Part shown: positions 1 to 11,486 of the stretch, piece by piece
Numbering within the stretch: the stretch's first letter is position 1
Layout of the letters: each line of letters opens with the position of its first letter
Source of the DNA: Basidiobolus meristosporus CBS 931.73
Lineage: Eukaryota > Basidiobolomycota > Basidiobolomycetes > Basidiobolales > Basidiobolaceae
NCBI GenBank assembly: GCA_002104905.1
Contig: MCFE01000236.1
Span: 56,016-120,015, forward strand
DNA: 64,000 nt
Reading direction: 5' to 3'
The notes under the pieces: model-generated
Database searches by the model: none
What the model was told of the DNA's origin: nothing
Seen by the model: the letters and a program-made list of their open reading frames with translations, nothing else
Program-made: the position numbers and the translations under genes

Positions 1-1590
1 AATCACAATCCTCGTATTTATGTCCCGTCCGGCGAAGACGAAACGTATGAATACTATGTCAATGCTTCTAAGAATAGGCCTCATCTCAACCTGGAGGTTG
101 AGCGCCTTCCTGATATGATTACCCCCGAGTTCGTGCGTAGTATCAATAACAAGCCCGGGATATTGGCGCTAGCAATGGAGAAATACCAGGACGAGAATGG
201 GGATGAAGGCATGCGAGGTGTTCCATTCGTTGTTCCAGGCGGTAGATTCAATGAGATGTACGGGTGGGACTCTTACTTCGAATCACTGGGCTTGCTCATT
301 GATGGCAAGCTGGAGCTAGCCAAGGGCATGGTGGATAACTTTATATACGAAATTAAGCATTACGGCAAGATCCTCAACGCCAACCGTAGCTACTATCTTA
401 CTCGCTCGCAGCCCCCATTTCTGACCGATATGGCTTTGAAGGTGTACGATGCGCTTCCTCCATCCGATCCTGAAGGCAACAAGAAATGGCTGGCCACTGC
501 AATGGGTGCAGCTATAAAGGAATATCACACTATCTGGAACTGCGAGCCACGTTTAGATCCCAAATGCGGTCTTAGTCGCTACCATCCGACTGGAGTTGGT
601 ATTCCCCCTGAAACTGAGGCCTCGCATTTCGATCATGTAATCGCACCTTTTGCGGAGAAATTGGGAGTCGATATAGAGACATACCAGAAGCTTTACAACG
701 AGGGCCAAGTTATTGAGCCTGAATTAGACGATTACTTCATCAACGATAGAGCAGTGCGCGAGTCCGGCCATGACACAACTTACCGCTTTGAGAAGAGGTG
801 CGCGTATCTTGCGACCATCGATCTGAACGCGTTGCTGTACAAGTACGAAATTGACCTAGGGGAAACCATCCAGAACATCTTCGATGATAACCTCACTTTA
901 CCTGACGGCACAGTGGTAACAAGTGACTATTGGTTTGAACGTGCCAAAAGACGCAGAGCTTTGATTGATCGGTTTATGTGGAACGAAGAGAAAGGGCTCT
1001 ACTTCGACTATGATACCCGCCAAGAGAAGCAAATTACCTATGAGTCCGTTACTTCGCTGTGGGCCCTTTGGGCAGGATGTTCATCCAAAGAGCAGGCGGA
1101 GAAATTAGTGAAGGTTTCCTTAGAGAAATTCGAGGTCACCGGCGGACTGGTGTGTGGTACAGAAGAGTCCAGAGGTGTTATTTCACTCTCTCGCCCTAAT
1201 AGACAGTGGGACTATCCCTTTGGTTGGGCCCCTCATCAAATGTTGGCCTGGGTTGGTCTCGAGAAGTACGGATACATTGATGATGCTCGTCGTTTGGCCT
1301 ATCGCTGGCTATACACCATTACCAAATCGTTCGTAGACTTTAACGGAGTTGTCCCCGAGAAATTCGACATAGTTGGGATGACACATCAAGTCAAAGTCGA
1401 ATATGGCAACGTTGGTGTAGACTTCAAATACGTGCCTCGTGAAGGATTTGGCTGGATGAATGCTAGCTATCAACTTGGGCTTAGATACCTGACCAGTCAT
1501 ATGCGAAGAGCTTTGGGCACGCTAAGCACTCCTGATTCGTTCTTCAAGCCTCATCCTCCCCAAAGCCAGTCACCTGATCTCGTTGAGTAA
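1..1590 (+). CDS. NTH1: Neutral trehalase, 3' part (5' end outside window)
   Basis: Glycoside hydrolase family 37 enzyme that splits trehalose into two glucoses in the cytosol, used to mobilise the storage and stress sugar. The frame is open from base 1, so 529 residues of a protein usually near 750 are visible; the N-terminal regulatory part lies to the left. Both trehalase signatures are present: [14 protein letters not shown] (nt 235-276) and [10 protein letters not shown] (about nt 1204-1233). The likely catalytic acid is the Asp of ESGHD (about nt 760-774) and the likely base is the Glu of VPEKFD (about nt 1351-1368), by analogy with known GH37 enzymes. No intron is visible. The C-terminal tail after [10 protein letters not shown] is short, Ser/Pro-rich and probably disordered. 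It converges with the carrier gene downstream. Family assignment is secure; neutral rather than acid type follows from the intracellular fungal pattern with no secretion context visible. Confidence 0.96.
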   Translation, partial: NHNPRIYVPSGEDETYEYYVNASKNRPHLNLEVERLPDMITPEFVRSINNKPGILALAMEKYQDENGDEGMRGVPFVVPGGRFNEMYGWDSYFESLGLLIDGKLELAKGMVDNFIYEIKHYGKILNANRSYYLTRSQPPFLTDMALKVYDALPPSDPEGNKKWLATAMGAAIKEYHTIWNCEPRLDPKCGLSRYHPTGVGIPPETEASHFDHVIAPFAEKLGVDIETYQKLYNEGQVIEPELDDYFINDRAVRESGHDTTYRFEKRCAYLATIDLNALLYKYEIDLGETIQNIFDDNLTLPDGTVVTSDYWFERAKRRRALIDRFMWNEEKGLYFDYDTRQEKQITYESVTSLWALWAGCSSKEQAEKLVKVSLEKFEVTGGLVCGTEESRGVISLSRPNRQWDYPFGWAPHQMLAWVGLEKYGYIDDARRLAYRWLYTITKSFVDFNGVVPEKFDIVGMTHQVKVEYGNVGVDFKYVPREGFGWMNASYQLGLRYLTSHMRRALGTLSTPDSFFKPHPPQSQSPDLVE

Positions 1591-1984
1591 GATCTCAAAA
1601 GCTCTTCTAGCTGCTACCACAAAGATGCACATTCAACCGCTTCCGCGCTGAATAAACCCTACAAACATTAATATGTATTGCACATTATCACTATCAACTG
1701 GACTTATCAATGGTGTTTCGGTGTGCAACCTAACACCAACACAAAATCTAAGTGGCCAAGAGCTATTGGTTGGATGGGTAATTTTTTTCGAATATGTCCA
1801 ATCGAGTACTGGAAAAGGTACCAATGTCTCGGAGCCCCGTTGATATTTAAAATGCCTTTATGTTGAATGATTTTATGTGATGAACCAAATTAGGATTCAT
1901 ATGAATATATGACAAATATTATTTGTTACAATAAAGGTAGCAGGATGAACTGAATGTAAACATGATTATCATATAGTAATACAA
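1591..1984. other. Intergenic, convergent 3' ends
   Basis: AT-rich spacer between the stop codons of the trehalase (+) and the carrier (-). It should hold both 3' UTRs. I see no gene. Confidence 0.6.
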
Positions 1985-3047
1985 TTACCAAACTTGGTTC
2001 ATGAATTTGAGAGAGGCCTCAACACCAAGGAAGCATGCCGCATTGGCAGGGAAAGCACGTAGCATAGCCGGGCCAAGACCACGGAACAAGGCACTTGGGC
2101 CTTCAGTACGCATCAAGTGGGTGAAGACATCCATAACACCCTTGTAGGTTCCCTCGGGAGCAGTTTGGAGGCGGGATTTCAAGACATCAGGGGGCTAGCA
2201 TATTGATTTGTTAGTTCAAACACTAATCACCATAAAATAGCAATAGACACTTACAATAGCGACAGCCCAGTTAGCCATACCAGCCAGACCACCAGCAACC
2301 AATACAGCCATGGGGCTGAGAGTATCAGGTCCGGTGTCACCGGATAGAGCGGCCTTGGCAAACTCGTATGCACCGAAGTAAGCAACGGACCCGGGCACAT
2401 CTCTCATCAAGGTAGCGCCAGTACCTCTGAACAAACTGCGCATTCCGCCTTCCTTGAAAATTCCAATAGCAGCATCAACTGGACCCTTGTATTTCTGGAC
2501 ACCTCCAGCGTCACCTTGGATTTGAAGAAGACACTTGATACGCTCGGTGGGGGCCATCAACAAAGTGGCAGGGATAGCAGAGAAACCACCGGCAAAGAGG
2601 ATTTGACCCATGCTGAGCTTCTCATTAGGATCCTGCAGACAACTGTTAAACCACCAAGCCTGTCACCACTCGAATACACCCACTTACCAAACCAAGTGCC
2701 CATATTTGCAATTTCTTCCCCATGTCATATCCCCAGAAGCACGTAGCAAAGATAGGGGTAACACCAATTAGCGGAGTAGACATACCGCGATAGAGACCAC
2801 GTACACCATCGCGAGCAATGGTTTTCTTGAAGCAGTCAGCAATTCCGGTGTAAGTATTGGAGGTTTGAAGACGGACCTTGATTAGATCAAGGGGATGACC
2901 GGCGGCAACAAGGCAAATACCACCAAAACCACCGGAAAGGAAGGATTTGACACCGGATGTGCCACCAGTAGCTTTGGTCTCCTCCTTAATCTCAACAGAT
3001 TTCTCAACTAGCGAAGCAGGGCTGGGAAGAACTTGTTCAGTGCTCAT
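1985..3047 (-). CDS. CRC1: Mitochondrial carnitine/acylcarnitine carrier (SLC25)
   Basis: Inner mitochondrial membrane antiporter that exchanges acylcarnitine for carnitine, feeding fatty-acid and acetyl units into the matrix. Three exons: 3047-2688, 2632-2255 and 2194-1985, joined by introns 2687-2633 and 2254-2195, both GTAAGT...AG and phase 0, giving 315 residues (family about 300). The three mitochondrial-carrier repeats are visible: [11 protein letters not shown] in repeat 1, [13 protein letters not shown] in repeat 2 and [11 protein letters not shown] in repeat 3. The repeat 2 motif [10 protein letters not shown] is the form typical of carnitine/acylcarnitine carriers rather than of other SLC25 members. 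The first 35 residues are a polar extension. A TATA element lies about 100 nt upstream. Substrate identity is inferred from the motif. Confidence 0.93.
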
Positions 3048-3146
3048 TATGAAAATTTACTTGGAAATAATGCCTTTGTGGACCCGGTAGAGTAGGAGGA
3101 AGAGAGGACACCAAAACCTTTGAATAGTTCGACCTTGTCTGATCGG

Positions 3147-3156
3147 TTTATATATG
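3147..3156 (-). promoter_or_regulatory. TATA box of the acylcarnitine carrier
   Basis: CATATATAAA on the minus strand, about 100 nt before the start codon at 3047. Position and sequence fit a TATA element. Confidence 0.5.
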
Positions 3157-4787
3157 CCAGTTGGGAGGAGACACGGACCTCATTGCGAGCGAAGTAAGCT
3201 TGATCAATGGAATCATGACATGAGTATTTATCACATGGTCAATTAATCTTTATTATTAATATTTAAGCCAATAAGATTTCTGATTTGTCATTTGAACACG
3301 ATTCACGTAATAGTAGCATCAATTGAAACAAGTACCTTGGTAGATTCATGCCGTTTTCCATGCTTTTTGGTATTCCCGAAGGTATTAGCTGTTACTCGAA
3401 AAGTCGTTGTGCGCCGTGCGGCGAAGAAAAGAGTTAGTTCGTCGAATCTTTTGATTATACATGAGACATCCCATTGAGCGCGCTGGCAAAAAACTCAGAC
3501 ACCCATACGGATAAATCGGAACAGCATGACATCTGGTGGAAAATTAGGCGGGATATTGTTGGTGTCGTGGGAGTATGGAGGGCACAATGCTTCGTCATGC
3601 TTCAAGTTGTGTCCACTGCCAGATGTCTGCCTGGTTATCATCCTCGCCAACCCTGGAGCAGCCTCGGAAATTCACGGTTGTAGCGATTTCAGCCACCCAG
3701 ACGTCAAAATCTACTAGATGAAGCTGAATTTTAGATCATCTACCAAGATGATATTGATGTATCATTCTTCATAAGGCAAAGCCCCTACAACAACTCTATT
3801 CATGTAACATCCTGAATCTCCAATGGTTCCTTTCATATATGGAACTGTTCAGGCAAATGCTAGGCCTTTATTGATTTTGGAGGATTATCTTGAAATTGGT
3901 GGCACCGGCCGAGGGCAGCAAATAATGTTCTGAACAACTGGTCATCAACCCAGGCATCTTGTGTGACGGCCATCGTCGAACCTTATTCACCGCTTTTCTG
4001 CCAGCCTCTTCGTTCCACACTTGCGCTGGTGGACAATCTTTAAACAAGAATGCCATCCATTCATGAAACGAAACGAAACGAGCTTTTGGTTCGACTATCT
4101 TATCTCCGAGATGTAACCAGTTAATTCATCCGAAGTGCACATGGTGCTCACTTGGTCATTTTCTGAATGCCACCGAGTCCGCATCCCATCCTGACAGCTG
4201 ATCGGCTTTGGTTACCTATCCACATTGACGTCATAGGCCAGCATCCCATTGACCGAAGCGAATCTGGAATAAATGTGAGGAATTCTGGAAACAATGGAAA
4301 GAGTTGGATACTTGCGATTAGCTTTCAATCCAAGCCTAATCGACTGTTTTAGTAAGTGATCAGCTACATCTCCCCAATATTTCTGTGTAGAATGATGATT
4401 GTTAACAAGCCGGCCTATCCCACCTACAAATCCACCTAAACCATGATTAGCTTAAAATGTACTCATATTCGTGGGCTACACATTCAAAATTGCCCAAATT
4501 TATCATTTTATTGATATGTGTGGCATATTGTTGGATAAACAACATTGTGCAGAAAGGGGTTTTGCGATTTAGTAGTATAAGCTAGGAATTGCAATTTCCA
4601 AAAAGCGATGTTGTTGCCAAAATGACAATTATCTTCTAAAACTCGACTCAATTTGTAGTATTCCGCCTAAACATAATAGTCACAGCATATTGGGAGAATA
4701 ATTTCCCAGTGAGTTCCTATGGTCTAGCTCATTTTTATCGTGAAGTTTTTCTGATATTTCTTTTCTGGGGTTATTATAAGGAGATGG
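3157..4787. other. Intergenic, no gene recognised
   Basis: About 1.6 kb between two divergent genes. Short open frames are present but none has homology I recognise, a splice structure or supporting composition. It probably holds both promoters; I see no RNA gene. Confidence 0.5.
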
Positions 4788-4793
4788 TATAAA
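4788..4793 (+). promoter_or_regulatory. TATA box of the fluoride exporter
   Basis: TATAAA, about 86 nt before the start codon at 4879. Confidence 0.5.
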
Positions 4794-4878
4794 TTAAACG
4801 CCTCTGTGTGGATTTTCCTTGTTACCTTGGAACAGATATTCTTCTCTCAGAAGCCTCACTCACATCCGTACTACATTC

Positions 4879-5964
4879 ATGAAAAGCTTTACATCCAAAG
4901 AGCATCTGCTCTCCTTGATGGGTCTGTTGGTATGCTTTTCTTCGATAGGTGTTTTGATCCGCGTGGGTTTGGGCCTTGCCTTCAAATACAAGAGTCAGCC
5001 AGTCTTTGGCCTTATCTATGCACAAATCGTCGGTTGCTTATTTATGGGTGCCGCTATTTCTAGACGTGCCACTATCATGAATTACTATCCACCTCTGTAT
5101 ACCGCCATAACAACCGGGCTATGTGGATCGATTACTACTTTCTCCTCTTGGAACCTTGGTTTGTTTGAGGCCTTTGCAAATTATGACCAAGGCTACGATC
5201 ATGGTGTTGACAACGTAGGCGGTATCATATTAATTATAGACTTCGTGCCTGGTTCTCACACGTATTTCTTTCACTAGTTCCTATCTGCCTTGTCCATTAT
5301 AATAATCACTCTTGGCATGTCGGTCGCAAGTTTGTTGTTTGGCAAATATATAAGCGAGGTGATTTTTGGCAAGGAGCCCGAAGAACTTGAAGTACCAAAG
5401 ACAGTTCGCGCTTACAGCGTCGGCGAGTTGTCCAGCAAAGATTATCTAGGTGTTGCCCTGGGTATAGCTACGTTAGTAGTATTCATTGTAATCCCCAGCA
5501 CGGTAAAGAATCAGCGAGCCATCACTTTTGCTGCACTCTTTGGACCAATTGGTAAGGAGATACCCATATCCATTTCTACACATGTCTTGCTGACACCTCC
5601 ATTCGTTTTAGGAACATTCATACGCTGGCAATTGGCCCCGTTGAATGCCAAGCGACCTGGATTCCCTATTGGAACCTTTTTAGCCAATATGTTTGGGACA
5701 GCTATCTTGGCCTCCTTGAGCTTGATTACTCATGAAACGTCCAACATAACCTCATGCCAGATCCTAGCTGGTATGGCTGACGGGCTTTGCGGGTGCCTAA
5801 CTACCATATCTACCTTTACCAATGAGTTGATCACTTTACCAAAACGCAAGGCCTTGATTTACGGATTCGTATCCCTCCTTCTAGGTCAAAGTCTGATGGT
5901 GCTGATTCTAGGAAGTTATCTCTGGACTAAAGGCGACCCCTGGGCAGCCTGTAGTACCCATTGA
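4879..5964 (+). CDS. FEX1: Fluoride export protein, FEX/CrcB family
   Basis: Plasma-membrane fluoride channel/exporter that removes F- leaking into cells at low pH. Two exons, 4879-5214 and 5278-5964, with a 63-bp intron (GTAGGC...CACTAG, phase 0) give 340 residues; yeast Fex1 is about 375. The start is the first ATG after the TATA box. Two CrcB domains occur in tandem, as in eukaryotic FEX proteins. Domain 1 contains TGLCGSITTFSSW (about residues 76-88); domain 2 contains GTFLANMFGT and GLCGCLTTISTF, the conserved Asn and Gly-Cys-Gly/TTxS features. In domain 1 the position usually occupied by Asn reads YAQIVG, so it is Gln here. The polar linker between domains carries EPEELEVPK. Several hydrophobic helices are evident in each half. 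The family call is firm; relative importance of the two domains is not visible from sequence. Confidence 0.93.
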
Positions 5965-6352
5965 GGATCGAATGGAGGAGTAAACGGGAGTAACTTAGGT
6001 GTATGATTCCTTCTGTATTTCCAGCTACATTCAAAAGCAACAACATCCACACTCTCTAACTAAGAATTCCGTGATGTCAAGATAGATTATTTTATAGATA
6101 CACTTAGATAATAGTATTTTGCTAGAAGTAAAAGTCCGTTATAAATGTTTATGTTCGGTCAACAATTTTCCACTTTTCTGGATTTCCAATGGTTCCACCA
6201 TTGATAAATCAAAATCGTTCTCTGATTAATTTCATAAGGTTGCACGAGTCAATCATAACTTGCATATTATTGGAATGTTTATTTTGTATTGTTTGTTAGT
6301 TCGATGTTACAGAATGGTGGTGACAGTATGTTTATACTACAGCAGACGATGT
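5965..6352. other. Intergenic, convergent 3' ends
   Basis: AT-rich spacer between the fluoride exporter (+) and the DUF3759 gene (-). I see nothing besides likely 3' UTRs. Confidence 0.6.
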
Positions 6353-6964
6353 TTACCACCCTCTTGGTCCATTGTCGTATCCTGGCTGACCGCCATAACC
6401 TTGACCGTATCCTGGCTGGTTGCCATAGTTTTGCTGATACCCATAGCCAGGTTGGTTATTATAGCCTTGGTTGCCATATTCGTTGCCAGGGGCATTCTGG
6501 TAGTAGTTGTTTTGTGGAGGTGGTGCGTTGTAGCCTTGGTTGTAGCCTTGATTGTAACCCTGGTTGTAACCCTGGTTTCCGTAGTTGTTCTCGTAGACAG
6601 TCTCGTTGACGATTTGCTCATAACCGGTACCGCCCCTATATTTCTCGTCGGCCAGCTTGTGGGCCTGTGCTTGTGCATGGTGTCTGACCTTCTGAGCATC
6701 CATCCAGTCAAGACCCTTAGTTTCAATGAGTTTGTCGGCTTCGGCAGCAGCGAAACCGGCCAACATTTCCTTCATCAAAGAATGGCTGGGTTGTTCTCCA
6801 GAACGCCTAACGTGGTTTTCGTAAGCCTTCATCGCTTCGAAGCCGGCGGCTCCGGCAATGACTTCATGGGTCAGAGAGCTCTTATGGTGCTCAGGGGTGT
6901 TATACACTTGTCTATGTGCATCCTCGCTATCTCCGAGGCCAAACAAACTTCCTAAGTCGAACAT
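6353..6964 (-). CDS. CipC-like (DUF3759) protein with YNQG-rich tail
   Basis: Single-exon gene of 203 residues. Residues 19-110 match the CipC/DUF3759 family, small fungal proteins of unknown biochemistry often induced by antibiotics or stress: HEVIAGAAGFEAMKAYE (residues 33-49), the AGFAAAEADKLIETKGLDW block (69-87) and a helical HHAQAQAHKLADEKY end. The family is usually about 120-140 residues. Here a tail of about 75 residues follows, made of Gly, Tyr, Asn, Gln and Pro with repeated GYNQ units, a composition like prion-like or condensate-forming domains. The frame stays open upstream to 7084, but the ATG at 6964 is chosen because it matches the family N-terminus and lies about 55 nt after a TATA box. 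Many CG-rich codons argue for a host gene. Confidence 0.88.
   Translation of the reverse strand: MFDLGSLFGLGDSEDAHRQVYNTPEHHKSSLTHEVIAGAAGFEAMKAYENHVRRSGEQPSHSLMKEMLAGFAAAEADKLIETKGLDWMDAQKVRHHAQAQAHKLADEKYRGGTGYEQIVNETVYENNYGNQGYNQGYNQGYNQGYNAPPPQNNYYQNAPGNEYGNQGYNNQPGYGYQQNYGNQPGYGQGYGGQPGYDNGPRGW
6527..6568 (-). repeat. Tandem GYNQ-coding repeat
   Basis: Four consecutive near-identical 12-bp units encode GYNQ repeats (residues 133-146 of the DUF3759 protein). Such a microrepeat could vary in length between strains. Confidence 0.7.
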
Positions 6965-7014
6965 GGTTAATGATAGGGGGATATGTGAATGAGTTGAGAG
7001 TAGAGAACCATCGC

Positions 7015-7025
7015 CTATTATATAG
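7015..7025 (-). promoter_or_regulatory. TATA box of the DUF3759 gene
   Basis: CTATATAATAG on the minus strand, about 55 nt before the ATG at 6964. Confidence 0.5.
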
Positions 7026-8173
7026 TGGCTGCCACGTACCCTAAATTTAACGTGTTTACAGTACACAATCCGATTGGTCATCAATTGAGGACTTGTCTTG
7101 GCAGCATCGATATTGTCGGGAATTCATGTAGCTATAATAACGGAATCCATCATTCGTTTGTTGCCCCTTGGCTCAATTACCGCCAAGTGCTGTTTGAAAC
7201 ACAACTCCCTTTCTCTATTCAGTAGTTCCATTGTTAACGTATTGCTAGATATGGAACTCCTGGATAGCCATATGACATTGTTGCCATATTCGACGATGCA
7301 ATCCTCTGGGATTTAGCATACTGATGGATTTACCGATTACGTGTCAGGTGGCTAGAAATTTCCACTTTTCTCATGGTAAAAATAGAACCATCACTTGGAC
7401 TGTAACTATTCGCTCGAAATCGACCTCCCAGCTGGCCTATAGTGGGAGCAGGGTCGAATCAATAGTTTTCTAAAGAAGCACAGCACCCATGGCTATATCG
7501 AGACTTCTGCGCTGCCATCCGCCATCCCTGTTTCTCTCGATTGTGGATCTGGGATATCACCTACGAAGGATGGTGCGTTGGTGGCATTGCTGGAATGTGC
7601 TTCCAAGTAGAACACTCGACTCACTACCCGTGCTCATGCGGATTCAGAGTAGACCCTAGAGCCCCGGCGATTGGATGGGGCGTTTAGGTGAAATCATAAC
7701 AGATCGCAAGTAGAACAGCAATCCATTGGGTTGATTCAGAACTGACACTAATAGAAAGATCTATCAGCACCGCGATGGTGACTACTCTAGACCACTCAGT
7801 TGATTGATCAATCCACTCGACTATCAAGTCGCCATCGCCACCGTCGATTAATCGAATGACTCAACGCAATTAGATTGAAGCTTAAGCAATGGGCTGAGTG
7901 TGATGGATAAGAAGATAATTCCAAGTAACTTGTAAAATTATGATTGAAAAAAAGTAAAAAAAATACTTAGTATGAGTTTAGTTGCTTTAAACGCAAAATT
8001 AGGCGAAGGTTCTCGTGAGAAACGTTTAACACACCACTCTTCAACCCAAGCTCTTCCTTTTCGCGGTATGTTATGACCTTTTTTCCCGTGCTTTCGTATT
8101 CATTTGTGCCCTGAACTGCGAATCCGCCACATCAGAGGCTCTGCCTACGAAAGATCGTAGTTTAGCCAGGTCT
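7026..8173. other. Intergenic, divergent promoters
   Basis: About 1.15 kb between divergent genes. A 57-codon frame from about 7490 is the only notable one and has no support. An A-rich tract lies near 7940-7975. I see no RNA gene. Confidence 0.5.
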
Positions 8174-8180
8174 TATATAG
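8174..8180 (+). promoter_or_regulatory. TATA-like element of the KH gene
   Basis: TATATAG about 80 nt before the ATG at 8258. Confidence 0.4.
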
Positions 8181-8257
8181 CTTGTGACTGAAGGATACCT
8201 TCAACTTCTTGAATAACATGGTTCAATTTCGATTTTTAATCCATTGAAGTGTTTAGA

Positions 8258-9440
8258 ATGGAAAACGGCCACGACTCTCCGACAGATCGTAAGCGTCAGC
8301 ACGCAGACGATGTACAAACATTCGACTCGGATAAAAAGGCTTCGAAATCGAGGAAGCCGACCCTCGACGATGATACCGAAGGAGCTCCCGAAGAAAACGC
8401 CAAGTATGAGAAACAAATATACTATAAAAATGCGGAACTCTGTTTAATCCCATTTGATACAAACTAGACTTCAAGAAGAGGAGACACCTATCGCCTCTCC
8501 TTCCACCACAACTCTTTCGCTACGCTCTCTGGTGTTCGCCAAGGAGGCAGGCATAATCATTGGCAGGGGCGGACAGAGTGTCAAAGAGATCCGAGAGCGC
8601 TCAGGGACCAAGGTGACTATCTCGGAGCAGATTCAAGGAGTCAACGAAAGAATCTTGGCCATCACCGGTCTTGTTGACGCGATATCCAAGGTAATCCCTA
8701 TTCAGTGATTTATTGGAGATGTTGACTCAACGTCTTCGAACCAGGCATATTCCTTGGTCGCCCAAAGACTCACAGAGGATATTGAAGATGAAACGATCAA
8801 AACGGCCAAAGGGGCTACCATCCGACTGCTGATTCCTCACAAACGCATGGGATACATAATCGGCAAGAGCGGCTCCAAAATCAAGGAGATCCAAGAGGCT
8901 TCTGGAGCCAAGTTAAACGCCTCGGAGGAGATGCTTCCTCATTCCACAGAACGCATCCTCACCATCAACGGCGTGGCAGATGCCATTCATATTGCGATCT
9001 ATCATGTATGCCAGATTCTCCAGGATCATATGGATCGCTCATCAGATTGTATTGCATACAAGCCGCAATTACGAATGGCATATATGGGTGGACCTGTTCC
9101 ACATCAGTTTTACGGAGCGCAGCCTGGATATCCGTTATTAGGCATGCCGTCGATGCGACATGATAGGTCGGTCCCAGCACCTCAGACCACCAGTCACGAA
9201 ACTCAATCACAGCAAATAATCATTCCCAATGACATGGTTGGATGTATCATTGGCAAAGGCGGATCTAAGATCAATGAGATTCGACAAATGTCGGGCTCAC
9301 ACATCAAAATCGGCGAGCCTCAAAACGATTCCAACGAGCGCTTGGTCACCATCACCGGGCCACCCGAGTGCAACCAGATGGCCCTTTACCTACTCTACAC
9401 ACGCTTAGAATCAGAGAAAGTGCGAGGATCGAGCTGGTGA
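8258..9440 (+). CDS. Triple KH-domain RNA-binding protein (PCBP/Pbp2/Rnc1 type)
   Basis: Three exons (8258-8403, 8468-8690, 8745-9440) with introns of 64 and 54 bp (GTATGA...CTAG, phase 2; GTAATC...CCAG, phase 0) encode 354 residues. After a charged N-terminus of about 60 residues come three type-I KH domains: KH1 with IIIGRGG, KH2 with YIIGKSG and KH3 with CIIGKGG. Each holds the GxxG loop that contacts single-stranded RNA or DNA, followed by the xxIKEI helix. KH1 and KH2 are adjacent. A linker of about 60 residues rich in Pro, Gly, Tyr and Gln precedes KH3, the layout of poly(rC)-binding proteins and of fungal Pbp2, Hek2 and Rnc1. Family members bind mRNAs and affect their stability, localisation or translation. 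Which fungal orthologue this is cannot be decided here. Confidence 0.9.
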
Positions 9441-11486
9441 GGATGTTGCGCAGTAGGGCACATTCAAGTGAATCAGAAAGTAGCACCATTCTAGAAGATT
9501 TTAGGACCACTTTTGCTTTGTATGTTATGTCATCACTCAGTCTCCTGTGAGCTTATCCTTTCTCCTATTTTTCTTGTGTCGACCGCTTAACCTTTGGACA
9601 TTCTCTTATTCTCGGGAAGAATGGTACTTTGTGCAGTGAATATACATATACCTTTTTATGCTCAGGCATGGCATTTCTGATGGTTTTTTCGCACACGTCC
9701 CCGTGCTTCTGAGCGCATTCCCAATGCAGATTAGCTGCCGGACCTGGAGCCCACTGACACTGGTTTGTGTGGCAAGTATGGTTGACTGGATGATGCATGG
9801 ATCCCTATTCCCCTGGGATCGGCCGGTAACAGCTCATCTGTAAGGCTGGCGAGCGATTGGCAAGCCCAACATGCTCTTGGTCATTTTCTGGACTGCACAG
9901 TGGAGAAGGCCCTCTAAAAGGGACGGTGTGGGCCACCATAAATGTGCACTGAGGGCTGGATAATCAGCCTATTTAGGAATTGGGGGATGAATTAAGCAGC
10001 AGAGTAGAGCATTCTACGAAATAGATTCCAAATGGGAGTCTCTTCCCCGATATATCGAAGATACTCGATGGTCGCCTCTGCAGGCTCTAATACGAGGAAG
10101 AGCCCAAGCAATAGGGTAACGGGGCGGGGGTGATTCGTGACCATGCTGAGGCTGTCGATGGGGCGGCTCTTGCTGTGTACACTCTAGCATTGCAGAAGGC
10201 ATTTATGAATTTTGCCTGGAGATTGTGCTTGTGTTACACCGATATCGAGCCATGACCAAATCGACTGGAGGGTTATTTCGCTGCATCGATTCTATATCTA
10301 ATCGAGTCACGGCACTAGTAACGTCGTATGGTTTTATTTGGTGTGACTTCCAGCCCTACCCCTAACCCAACCCTGACATGCAGAGCCTTCTAACCGGTAT
10401 TCTGTATCTTATATATGGCAAATCTAACCGAGCTCCCAATATGTGCCTTGAGTTCTGCATTAGTCCACTGGTGGATGACAACATAGCAATACATGTGATG
10501 ACTTGTTTGACAACTCACTGGGTTAGTCCGAGTTGTTTACCCAGCTTGGGGTGCTATTGGTGGGGCGTCTGGCTGAGGTCAAACATGTACAGATTAGCTG
10601 GTTGGGTGTTTGTGTGTTGGTAACAAGAAACGGGCCATTTGGACAAGTGCATCTACGCGAGAGATCGCCAAGAGCGGTGTTGGGCGATCATCAAGTTACT
10701 GCCCAGGGGAAACCAGCTGGCCAATGGAACAGCAGCGTTCGCTGACAATGAGGTGATGGGCCAATTTCCCCGCGTCTTTCGGGCATTGCAGAGCACCCGT
10801 AGGCCTATGGATTCTGGCAAGTCATGAGTCACAGCATGGATATGTATTTCAGCGGTTTGGCATGCGTTCGTTTAGGAAAGTTACTCTTTCATCTCTCCCG
10901 CCTCTATTTGTCCATCCTCTACCTATAATATGTCAAAAATGTAACTTGTTCTAAAACCAAAACCGAATCAAATATATATATATCGAATTTGTGCATTTGC
11001 CGAGCAGGAAAGATGGATTAAATCATACATATATGTACGATGGATATCCTTATGTGGTGTACACCCGTGAATTTGCTTCGTTTTCTCCCACCGTATACCA
11101 CTCCCCTTTCGAGTTCCCCTTTCCGATTAATTTGCCATCACTCCCTACTTCGCAACTCCCGTTTTTGGTGTTGACGTACCACTTTCACAATCATTTCCCC
11201 TGTTTCGCAAACCAAAGATGTTGTGCTGAATGCCTGAATGCCCTACCAAAATGGTCCATTGATATATCAGGTTCATTCCAGATTGTCTATAAAAATGTGT
11301 CTACTGAGTTGGTTTTTCACTTCGTTCATTCGCCTATCTTTCTTTCACTTCGCCTACATCCGATCTACTCACGACAGCGGCCTTGCCTTTATTAATCCTA
11401 ATCCAGCTCGACAAGCCAACATTACACCACAATCCTTTGAAAGAATATCTCCTTTCCCTAGTCACCCCTCCCCTCCGATTCAACCA
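9441..11486. other. Long intergenic region, no firm gene
   Basis: About 2 kb with several short frames, the most suggestive being a Cys-rich one on the minus strand at 9565-9798 (listed separately). A short telomere-like string (CCCTACCCCTAACCCAACCC) occurs near 10352-10371 but is not a real array. A TATA-like TATAAAAA at 11288-11295 may serve the next gene. Confidence 0.45.
9565..9798 (-). CDS. Possible small Cys-rich protein or last exon
   Basis: ATG-initiated frame of 77 codons. Its first half has a non-random look: HTCHTNQCQWAPGP followed by Trp-, Cys- and His-containing spacing (WECAQKHGDVCEK). No signal peptide precedes it and an in-frame stop lies two codons upstream of the ATG, so if real it is either complete and cytosolic or the last exon of a gene with an acceptor near 9800. 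I do not recognise the family. The second half is basic and unremarkable. It could be chance. Confidence 0.22.
   Translation of the reverse strand: MHHPVNHTCHTNQCQWAPGPAANLHWECAQKHGDVCEKTIRNAMPEHKKVYVYSLHKVPFFPRIRECPKVKRSTQEK

Noticed and set aside
3292-3717. Overlapping short frames in the CRC1-FEX spacer
   Set aside because: No homology, no consistent splice structure and frames overlap each other; chance frames in a region of moderate GC.
6260-6955. Long Val/Leu-rich open frame on the plus strand
   Set aside because: Antisense shadow of the DUF3759 gene. Its hydrophobic repeats are the complement of the GYNQ-coding repeats.
7490-7663. 57-codon frame starting MAISRLLRCHPPS that looks like a mitochondrial presequence
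   Set aside because: Too short, no following exon found and no recognisable product.
9565-9798. Secreted effector hypothesis for the Cys-rich frame
   Set aside because: No signal peptide, an in-frame stop just upstream and no family match; kept only as a low-confidence frame.
10014-10202. Pro/His/Arg-rich 62-codon frame on the minus strand
   Set aside because: Composition typical of a chance frame in GC-rich spacer; no neighbouring exon.
10350-10375. Telomere-like CCCTACCCCTAACCC string
   Set aside because: Only about two to three imperfect units in one place; not an interstitial telomere array and not a chromosome end.
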